Source: Coemansia sp. RSA 1804 (Eukaryota > Kickxellomycota > Kickxellomycetes > Kickxellales > Kickxellaceae). From it: DNA of 14,950 nucleotides. Positions 8,501 to 14,950 of this stretch are shown one piece after another; positions within the stretch are counted from its first letter, which is position 1; each line of letters opens with the position of its first letter. The notes under the pieces were generated by a model. The model was not told the DNA's origin. It saw nothing but the letters and a program-made list of their open reading frames with translations, and did no database searches. A program made the translations under genes and the position numbers. The stretch is taken from positions 1-14,950 of the forward strand of contig JANBTH010000552.1 in assembly GCA_027578815.1 (NCBI GenBank), in the 5' to 3' direction.

Positions 8501-10117
8501 GCTGCCTATCAGATCCATGTACTCTGCAAACGCCGAAAGTGAGGAAACATTTGTCAGAATTTCACGCAATGTGAACTGCGGCGGCCCCAGGTTCCGTGGA
8601 TCATCGCGCTGGTCGTAGTACGTCGATGCCCGCGAAATGGCCTTTGCTGAAGAAGCCAGCGGCCGATGCTGCAGCAGTGGGTTCTGGCGAGTGTGCTGCT
8701 GCTGATGTTGTTGCTGAAGCTGCTGCTGAGAGGCACTCTGGCCCGACATCAGGACATCCAGGCGCCGCTCGGCCTTCTTCTTCGCCACGTACAGACGGTT
8801 GATGTAAACCAACACGTCGCGCACACGCTGACCATGCACCACGTCGCCTTTGCCGTGGCCCATAATCAGAATCCGCCGCTTGCGGATCTGCGCCAAAATG
8901 TCGTCGCGGATACGCTCCACCTGCACTGTATCCGAACACCGATCGATTGATTGCATAAACTCCTCATATGACACAACTCCCGCTGGCGCCAAGATGTCTT
9001 CATCATCATCATCCCGCTCAACTGCACGTAGAATGGACTGTTGGGATAGACGCATAGCCTTCGAACTGCCGCTGCTATTGGCTTCGACTGATTCGGCAGC
9101 CTGCTTGTCCAATGCATCACGCAGCTCGCTGACCATGTGCTGCTCGCGGATCATGCGCTCCAGCTGTGCGCCCAGCAGCTGGTTGATGGTGTCGGGGTCG
9201 GCGATGCTGGCAACCGCCGGTGAAAGCACTGCACCAGCCAGGATCTCCCGAACCAGCACACGGTGCGCCGACAGCCCTGTTTGCTCGGGCGGAAGAATCA
9301 GCGGAACCACAAGATCAACTACCCTACGCACATGTCCGGCCACCGCCCGCTTGCGCTGGTCTGCCGTCGCTTGCCCGGAACTGTCTTCTTTTCCAGGAAG
9401 TAGAAGTGCCGCAAGCGCCGGATGCCACCGGATCCCCGGCTGTGACGCATACGCCTGAGCAACACGACTCTGCTCAGAGCCATCTCCTTCGCTTGCCGCT
9501 GTTGCTGTTGCTGCTGCATTTACGCTTGCGCTTCTGACAGCGTGGATGTGTGCGGTGGCCAGCGGCAGCACCTGTGCCACCACCAGCTCCGCCGGATCCA
9601 CACGACTTTCAGCAATACGCTCAGCAACCGCATCCACAGCCTGCACAATCTGCGCATGCACGCACCGCGGAAACGAAGTATCTGCCGTGACGTCAGCAAA
9701 CCACCTGTGCACAAAGTCGCGCACCACCAGCGATGCCAGCTGCTCCATTTCACGCTGCACCTGCGGATACCCGCTCTCTGCCAGCTGTTCTATGCTTGGG
9801 GCCGTCCACCTGTCTGCGTTGTACGCTGTTGGGCAAAGCGACGACGACGACGTCTGAGTTGCTGCTGCTACCTCAGCTGCAAACGCCAGCCGCGGAATTC
9901 GTCGCACAGGAGGATCTAGTGGAAGTCGGTGCCCGCTGCTCTTTCTCTCGCCATCCAGTGCCGGGCCAAGTTGCTGCTGCTCACGACGTCGCTGGAACCA
10001 GTACGATGCGCTTATATTGGCTGCTAGAAGCACGCCCAGCCCAACCCCCACAAGCACCGCCAAAAGTCCTGTATACCAAACTAGCGCTCGCACATTGGCC
10101 AGTATTGCTATGCTCAT
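5573..10117 (-). CDS. MDM1: PXA-RGS-PX-Nexin_C sorting nexin (Mdm1/SNX13/SNX25 family)
   Basis: A single 1514-residue exon. An in-frame TAA lies a few codons upstream of the ATG. One N-terminal membrane segment (about 11-33) is followed by a basic stretch. A PXA domain follows (about 98-322, with a low-complexity insert near 196-222), then a helical linker. The RGS domain spans about 515-674 (LREILTNVSSLSAFAEYMDL, LALEFWVNVE, FPSFLRSKIY). A long disordered Ser/Pro/Ala and acidic linker covers about 675-945, with a predicted coiled coil at about 960-1035. The PX domain is about 1072-1190, with the phosphoinositide-binding signature SRRYREF at 1117-1122 and an Ala-rich insert before it. A poly-Q tract is at 1291-1304 and the Nexin_C domain runs from about 1345 onward. 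Known members are ER-anchored tethers at ER-vacuole or ER-lipid droplet contacts; the role here is inferred from architecture. The RGS domain need not act on a G protein. The last four residues are PTAP. Confidence 0.93.
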   Translation of the reverse strand: MSIAILANVRALVWYTGLLAVLVGVGLGVLLAANISASYWFQRRREQQQLGPALDGERKSSGHRLPLDPPVRRIPRLAFAAEVAAATQTSSSSLCPTAYNADRWTAPSIEQLAESGYPQVQREMEQLASLVVRDFVHRWFADVTADTSFPRCVHAQIVQAVDAVAERIAESRVDPAELVVAQVLPLATAHIHAVRSASVNAAATATAASEGDGSEQSRVAQAYASQPGIRWHPALAALLLPGKEDSSGQATADQRKRAVAGHVRRVVDLVVPLILPPEQTGLSAHRVLVREILAGAVLSPAVASIADPDTINQLLGAQLERMIREQHMVSELRDALDKQAAESVEANSSGSSKAMRLSQQSILRAVERDDDDEDILAPAGVVSYEEFMQSIDRCSDTVQVERIRDDILAQIRKRRILIMGHGKGDVVHGQRVRDVLVYINRLYVAKKKAERRLDVLMSGQSASQQQLQQQHQQQHTRQNPLLQHRPLASSAKAISRASTYYDQRDDPRNLGPPQFTLREILTNVSSLSAFAEYMDLIGSQLALEFWVNVEGAKQTARAACPGEKDDSARQLLPSIVGSLWKSYFTVRVDELAALGSDTETAIGRVQRCLKPHRRPASMDLDSALLTPSLCCEAFELVALVQDAVFRHMQTGVFPSFLRSKIYSRFLTEYYVTPRHDQISASLFASSPPEPTTSLQPQPQPQPVADSRSWSARSDAGSSRRRSLVRSVAGTLGRGRSASNSSTSTAPASLGQAPQRTFGAASIFRRTRPEAPLVGTDTSQALAGRSLVVEPAGRSRSAAQLAALAATPPAPALAELSAESLSPDAKTAPPLVPQLSRKPTRVGRSEVRRLSASLRSIGLGDAAAADKAMSAEVGFGSPIAESVIDEESDGAGMLMTMGRSEDASGAIDSGESELPPPEPLGADNNPNEEEDGDNGDGDEELSADEAETLVLARVIRTPTPGDLFLDERIERLARDLERKTHQMAIVRALMRQAESRHKPHEQRVLAASFRGLRREVQAGAEQQKLYEAVLDDHILSPQRTRIRIPRAVNTAAGDSADSAFAGAEEPSGSSEQKTHVVYLLELQQSMPLEHLDPTATAEAAAALVSSANHAPTGWVVSRRYREFYQMHKELRTTWPNEMRVHELPARTPLIRLQRDKDIEHRRLGLEKYLQGLLSDPRVANARAVRLFLSSTLPPPPPLVQGPPPILQSASATETSESAGVSLSLSAATAAAAATDEGDYDADMVPSLRSAAAVSGWMAQIYKTVGEDIEGITGADSMLEIIVQELGAKVAMQQQQQLHQQQQQQQHTQPLDTSGPFGIAGMAAPISGGYDVLAAGALPPLVDTSSAGFIDPLSDLFVEVFGLKNRRNWLRRQAISILLRHIVGGTVERRVRDMVGTTVRDMQLAALVAQLRNILWPPDPKTHAPGLFRAPEPRTDSQKADSLRDARSRILWLLPRILGGMVGKKNARDGARLLVDVVQHPLPNLNLALHIFDVLVASAFPEIKFQLEANHPPTAP
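6206..6247 (-). repeat. CAG/CAA trinucleotide tract (poly-Gln 1291-1304 of the Mdm1-like protein)
   Basis: On the coding strand this tract is almost pure CAG codons, encoding five Gln, Leu-His and then seven Gln. It lies in the linker between the PX and Nexin_C domains. The almost uninterrupted CAG repeat is of a kind prone to length change by replication slippage. Confidence 0.9.
8693..8728 (-). repeat. Gln/His-rich CAG-type tract (residues 464-475 of the Mdm1-like protein)
   Basis: A second, interrupted Gln-rich run (QQQLQQQHQQQH) built from CAG, CAA and CAT/CAC codons. It sits in the linker just before the RGS domain, outside any folded domain. Confidence 0.8.
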
Positions 10118-10414
10118 CTTATTACATTAAGGCGGATAAACGAGGAATGAGAGATGAACAGATAAATAGTTTACAAATTGAAATTGAAAGTCGTCGTAGA
10201 ACTAAAAGAGAGAATAAGCAAGGGGAGAGGAAAAAAGAGCCAGCTGTTTTGGTGCCCCTCCCTTGTTAATAGTGTCGCAATGGTAAAAGTAGATGAAATG
10301 GAAAAATACGCAGGAAAATTACATGAACAGCAACGCATTTAACGTGGCTGCGCTCAAACGAATCCTTTGAGTAACTTCACTCACTCGGAAGAAGGCGAGC
10401 ATACTGCTTGGCTG
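10118..10414. promoter_or_regulatory. Intergenic region: 5-phosphatase 3' flank and Mdm1-like gene promoter
   Basis: A 297-base non-coding gap. On the sense (minus) strand it begins with the 3' UTR of the 5-phosphatase gene and ends with the upstream region of the ORF at 10117. A pyrimidine-rich block on the sense strand (about 10190-10250) is the most obvious element. No AATAAA on the minus strand, TATA box, tRNA or further ORF was recognised. Confidence 0.4.
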
Positions 10415-13400
10415 TCACTGTTGCTGCAGCGCATTCTGGTGGTGAGCTTGAATGGCGGCCTGCAGATCACCCTGCACACTAGCTAGAAGCTCGGTTGCCT
10501 TCGCTACGCTGGCAGTGTGTCGCGCAAGCCAGAGTATCTTTGCAAAGTAAACAGTGTCTGGGATTCCTTGGGACTCTCGCTGCTGGCAGACATTCTCCAG
10601 CACCCGCTTGCGAGCGTCGCGGTCTATCGATTTTGTCTTTACTTGGAACGCTGACACGATGGGTCGGTGGTCGCTCTGCTTGCACTCCAGCCGCCGGTAG
10701 AAAATCGGCGTAATCTGGCCCTGCGGATCATATTCCACAGGCCTTTCTGGCGCTGGCTGCAGCTGCGCCGACTGGTTGTCGAATGCTTGCTGTGCTCTTG
10801 CGTGCGAGCGCCCGCTGCCTCCGCGAAACAGAACACGGTCGCACCAGGCGGGATTGCGACGCTTCTCGCTGGTGTCGTATTGATCGGTGCCAGGGTCGTA
10901 TTTGTATGTTGGCCGGAACTGAATTGCCATTTCGTGGAACGTCCGAAGTGCAAAGCTCGATGCTTGCACTTTTTTAGTCTCATCATCCGCCTCATCTCCA
11001 GAAGAGTACGGAGATGACGACTGCGAGGACCCTGCCCGGTTCTTGCGCCTTGCTGCTGAAAGATCGCTAGAAGCTTTTTGCTTCAGCTGTCCATGGTTGT
11101 TAGTCTGGTCTATGCGTCCGTATTCCGTGGATTGCATAGCATCCGTGGCTGGGTTCGAGCGGCCATTGCCGTTGAGCTGCTGCGTTCTCGCTTGCATGTC
11201 TGACGAGATCAATGGCAGAAGCTGGTCGTACTGCAAAAGCCCCTCCAGCTCATTGGCCTCAATGTACCGCTCGGTTTGCTGGCGACTAAGGTTGAGACGA
11301 AAGTTCAAGTCGCCAGAAAAGAAACACACCGCATGGTCCAGATATCTTTGCCCGTCGCCGCCGTCTACATATGTGTCAAGGGTTACATTAGCTAGATCTG
11401 CTATTGGAGACGTCAATTGGCGCGTGCTTGAGCCGCTGCCAGTTGTCGAAACCGTCTGGTCAGCCATGCCACCGTTAAGAGACACCGCTTGGAACTCGGT
11501 TTGAGGGCGCTTGAATGCGGTTCCTTTGACGATTGTTGCACAATGCTCAACACGAGCCACATTGTTGCGCACAGACTCGCCTGCTGCAAGATGGGCGTTA
11601 ATAAAGCAAAACGAAGTGTCATTTAGAATGAATCTTATTCCGACTCCGCCTTTGTTTCCATGAAGTCCGCCCATACCGGTCTTCACATGTGACACATCGA
11701 TCTCGCGAACAGAGCGGAATATATCGTCTCGAGCAAACACGCAGATAAACAGACCGACCATGTTTCGGCATTCGACTATCTGATATGGCATCGAATAGGT
11801 TGATTCTCGTGCAAGCTTCTTCTCAAGCGCAGACCGCCAAAGGCCATAGCGCCTAGAGATATCAGGCGAAGGCTTTGCGCTGCCCTTTCCTTTGTTCTTC
11901 GATGTTGTGTTTCTCCAAAGCGACTTTGCAGTCATCTTTTTGGACTCCAGATCAACCACCTCTTGCAGACCAACAACTATGATCTCTGGACCAAATTGGC
12001 TGTTGGATGCACCGAGCCACTCTTTCAGGAACCCCTTGTCTTCGCGCGACTTTTCGAGATTCTCTGGCTTGATAGCGTCGATATTCCACGAGTTGATCTG
12101 CACTGTAATGTCCCGCATTTGCGCATACTCGTGTGCACAGCGGCGCATCTCGTTGTATAGACAGTCCATCTCGAGTGCGCCATCCCAATAGAAAACAGAC
12201 CCATTTGCATGGACACTTGCCACCTGCAGCCTGCGCCTTTCTGTCAAGAGCGGTGACCAGTCCACATGAATGTTTGCTATTGCGCTCTCAGCAGCAATCC
12301 ACTCTTTAGCAACTATCCACATCGAATCCCGGCGCTGAGTGCTGGCGCTGCAATTGTCATGGTGGCCCAGCCTTAGGGGACAGCTTACAACTGCTGCAGA
12401 CTGCGGCGAGTCTGGACCTATATCCACAACAGATATCTTTCCTGACGCGTACCCTATCCAGAGTAGACGATCAGACACGCATGCGACGGCGGTTATATGC
12501 ACATCAGCATCGCCGTTGCTCATATCAAGAGTCCTCCAGCGCTCATAGGTTGACGCCTTCCACACAATGACGTGACCTGCATCGGTTCCGCAGAACACAA
12601 AACCACGGCTATCAATGCGCGACTCGTCCATGTACTCCACGTTAGACGTAATGCACGTGATTGCAGAGTCGTGTGAAGTCAGACTAAGCTGCGCAATCTT
12701 CAGCGGTATCCCAGTCGACTGCGCTTGGCCGGCCGGAATTGAAAGAAGAGTCGATCCAGACACAGATGCAAGTGGCTCGGCAGATCGGTGAGTGTCGTAG
12801 ACCCAGATACTCCGATTACTAGCAAACCACAACTCGCGCTGATAGAGGAGCAAAATAAATCTCTGGTTTGACATTCTGCGAGCCATTTGCAGCTCGTTTG
12901 ATATGGAAAACTTGCGCACGGGAGTTAGCGGCTGATCATGGCCTCCATCGGTACCGCGGTACCGCCACACCTCCATCAATCCATCGTCGCGCAACGTCCA
13001 TATGTCGCCATTGAGCGACGGAAACATGTTTATGACATTCGCCCGTGAGCTTGAGCGAAGAGTCTCTTGGTATGCGCCGGCGTTGAATGCGTTAAGAACC
13101 ATGATTCTGCCAGCAGATGTGCATGTCCACACACGCGCACACTCCACAGACGCATCTGCTGTTGCGTGTACTGGCGCAATGTTTGTAAAGCGCTCTTCTG
13201 GGCCAGGCGCATTGTGGATGGCACACATCTCACCAGTGTCCACCTTTGTGCACATCACACGCGAGTGGTGAATAACAACAGAGTACATCCCGCCAAGACA
13301 AGAAAGCACAGGGAAGCTAGATGTCTCCAAGCTGAGAAACGGCTGGACGCCCAGTGACGGAGGTCGCCTATTGGATAGCCGGTAGCTGGGCTGCGCTGGG

Positions 13401-14950
13401 CGTAAAGACAGGTCGCTGCTGAAATCCAGAGCAGTACGTGCGGAATGGCTTTTGATGTTGGTTGAGCTGGAAACTGATATTGATCCTGATCTCGCTGAGA
13501 TGGACTGACGAGCGAGGATTGCGGATGACAGTGCCGGATTTGCCATTTCTACCGCTGGTGCTGGCTCTGTCGTTGTTAGCGGCTGCTGCGCATGATAGTT
13601 GCCAAGACTGCTCAATGGAGGCGCTGGAGATGACATCTGGCTACTGAGAGAGTGCTGAGAGTCGTGCGCTTGGAAGTGCAAAGGCGGTTGAGACTGAGTG
13701 GGCGGCGGAGGCGGCGGTGGGAGGCTATATCGATCTAGCGACTTCATCGGCAAGGTTCGTTGCTGAGAAAGCGCTGACAGTGGTGGAGGAGGCGGAGGCG
13801 GCGGAAGCGATGAGCCGCGAGTTCCTGCATAGCGCTGCTCGTTCACTGGCGGCACAGGGCTTGGCGATATGCTGCTAGGAGATCCACGAGCGCCACTCGC
13901 AAACGACGGAGACTACAAGCCTCAAAAAGATAGCGCAGATTGAGGAGATAAAAAAGACACTTGCAAACACACAATTAGCTTTAGAAACATTGAGCTGCAA
14001 CCCAAATCCAGTCGTTATCTCTGGAATATTTTAGCATAGTATTATCAACTTACCCTTATTGTGCCAACTCCAACAGGTTTTGGCGGTGGTTGTGGAGGCA
14101 TGTGTGGACGAGCGCCAATACTGAGCTTTCGCTCCAGCCTTGCGTTGTTTGTTTGCAGTAGCATCATACTTGTTGGCCGATGGAATGGCGGTGGTTGTGG
14201 TGGTTGCGGCGGCGGAGGCAGCGCTGAAAAACCGCGACCAAGACTCTTTGTATTCTGCAATGGAGACGACACTTTGTAACTCGAAGCGCTGCTATAGAGA
14301 TCCAAAGGTGTCTGGACATTCGAGGAGAAGTGGGATTGCATCGACGGGGGCGGCGGAGGCGGCGGAGGAAGAGACATGCTGCGCGAGCTGTCAGGAGCCG
14401 ACATGCCAAGCGCATGCACTGGAGGCGGCAGCGGAGCTAGTGGAGAAAGAGGTCGTCCATCTAGGCCACCATTGCCGAATGTCTCTCTGTCGCTGTCTTG
14501 CAGCTCTGGGCTTGCAAATGGATTTTGTGCTGGCAATGGTTCCGCAGTGCGGGCTGCGTTCGTATTATTACTCTGTGCCAGGGCCAGACTGCGTATCCGA
14601 TCCTTAATGCTGACTGCAGCTGGTTCGTCATCTACTGGCGATTCGGAAGCGGGTTTTGGCCCTGAGCCTGTTCCAAGCCCATTGCTTCTGGCCTGCGTAT
14701 GTGGAGAGAGCGAAGTGCGAGCGCTCTGCTGTGCCAGCACGGCAGGCACGGAAGCTCCAGAATGCTTGCTGGTTGGCGTTGGGATAGTAGCAGGTGGTGG
14801 AGTTGGTGTATGCACTTGGCGCTGGATTCCTGCAGTCTCTGCGCTATCTCTTTGTTGCCGGGCGGAAAACTGGGGCTTTGGGGCAATGGGCGGCGGAGGC
14901 TTTCCATGAGATGCGGGCACCGTTGCTGGCGTTTCTATGGATCGAGTGCT
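10415..14950 (-). CDS. Proline-rich, beta-propeller inositol-polyphosphate 5-phosphatase, 5' end missing
   Basis: Two visible exons (14950..14054 and 13912..10415) give 1464 residues; the frame stays open at the right edge, so the start is missing. Numbering is from the first visible residue. Residues 1 to about 480 are Pro/Ser-rich and disordered, with poly-Pro runs that could bind SH3 domains or profilin. Residues about 502-875 hold WD-like strands ending in patterns such as GLMEVW, GHVIVW and GSVFYW, indicating a beta-propeller. The catalytic domain (about 900-1388) has every family hallmark: SWNI (907), GLQEVVDL (947), GNKGGVG (1051), NAHLAAG (1071), SGDLNFRL (1166), PTYKYD (1300), RNPAWCDRVLF (1318), SDHRPI (1379). 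It should remove the 5-phosphate from phosphoinositides and/or soluble inositol phosphates with a divalent metal; substrate preference cannot be read from the sequence. A short helical tail follows (about 1403-1464). No transmembrane segment was seen. Confidence 0.93.
13700..13804 (-). repeat. Two poly-proline (CCN) tracts in the 5-phosphatase N-terminus
   Basis: Codons for eight consecutive prolines lie at 13804-13781 and for seven at 13720-13700, separated by a short Ser/Leu segment. A further eight-proline run and PPQPPQPPP occur upstream in exon 1 (about 14345-14370 and 14180-14220). They are candidate SH3, WW or profilin ligands. Confidence 0.85.
13913..14053 (-). other. Intron of the 5-phosphatase gene
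   Basis: A 141-base phase-0 intron with donor GTAAGT and acceptor CTTGTAG, and a CTAAT branch-like motif upstream. Exon 1's frame meets TGA two codons into the intron, and exon 2's frame has an in-frame TAG immediately before its first base, so splicing here is required to join the two proline-rich segments. Confidence 0.9.

Noticed and set aside
8850..9458. 202-residue plus-strand ORF, the longest antisense ORF
   Set aside because: It lies entirely inside the PXA-coding part of the Mdm1-like gene. Its Ser/Arg/Thr/Cys-rich composition is typical of an antisense frame.
9733..10269. 178-residue plus-strand ORF crossing the Mdm1-like start into the gap
   Set aside because: Most of it is antisense to the signal-anchor and PXA coding region, and the tail is low-complexity Lys/Arg/Glu from the purine-rich leader. 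No homologous family was recognised.
10415..13855. Treating the 1146-codon block as a complete 5-phosphatase gene
   Set aside because: Its apparent start is also a GTG. The frame continues to a splice acceptor at 13912 and joins a proline-rich upstream exon of matching composition.
1..14950. Search for tRNA, rRNA, transposon ends, viral genes or a toxin/defence system
   Set aside because: I found no tRNA-like cloverleaf, terminal repeats, transposase or reverse-transcriptase motifs, or defence-type domains. All long frames are explained by ordinary fungal genes.

Overview
This is a stretch of nuclear genome from a fungus, most likely an early-diverging or otherwise intron-poor lineage. Zoopagomycota/Kickxellales-like is my best guess, but the window alone does not settle it. 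The evidence is the set of eukaryotic housekeeping genes, compact spacing (about 180-430 bases between genes), short spliceosomal introns (122-141 bases, GTAAGY or GTATGT donors, all ending in TAG), long single-exon genes, and low-complexity acidic, poly-Q, poly-P and poly-A tracts. I see no bacterial operon, mobile element, CRISPR array, rRNA or tRNA.

All six genes lie on the minus strand, so transcription runs from right to left. (1) 14950-10415: large inositol-polyphosphate 5-phosphatase with a proline-rich N-terminus and a beta-propeller; its 5' end lies outside the window. (2) 10117-5573: intronless 1514-residue PXA-RGS-PX-Nexin_C protein of the Mdm1/SNX13/SNX25 family. (3) 5393-2654: three-exon large subunit of chromatin assembly factor 1. 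(4) 2443-2090: unrecognised 117-residue ORF. (5) 1793-1425: PHF5A/Rds3 splicing factor. (6) 997-1: N-terminal part of a basic/acidic protein resembling a kinesin-14 tail, running off the left edge.

The genes do not form a pathway. They are a head-to-tail series of independent eukaryotic genes covering phosphoinositide turnover, ER membrane contact sites, replication-coupled nucleosome assembly, pre-mRNA splicing and possibly microtubules. The phosphatase and the PX-domain protein both deal with phosphoinositides, but nothing in the sequence shows that this adjacency matters. The spaces between genes are AT-rich, and several carry pyrimidine-rich tracts on the coding strand upstream of the start codons, as in many fungal promoters.

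I did not find a convincing new biological system. The points most worth a second look are details inside known families: a Tyr36-to-Leu change and a poly-Gly tail in PHF5A, a CAF-1 large subunit with no visible KER region, a PTAP motif at the extreme C-terminus of the Mdm1-like protein, insertions inside the 5-phosphatase domain, and a candidate exon consisting of little more than the start codon.
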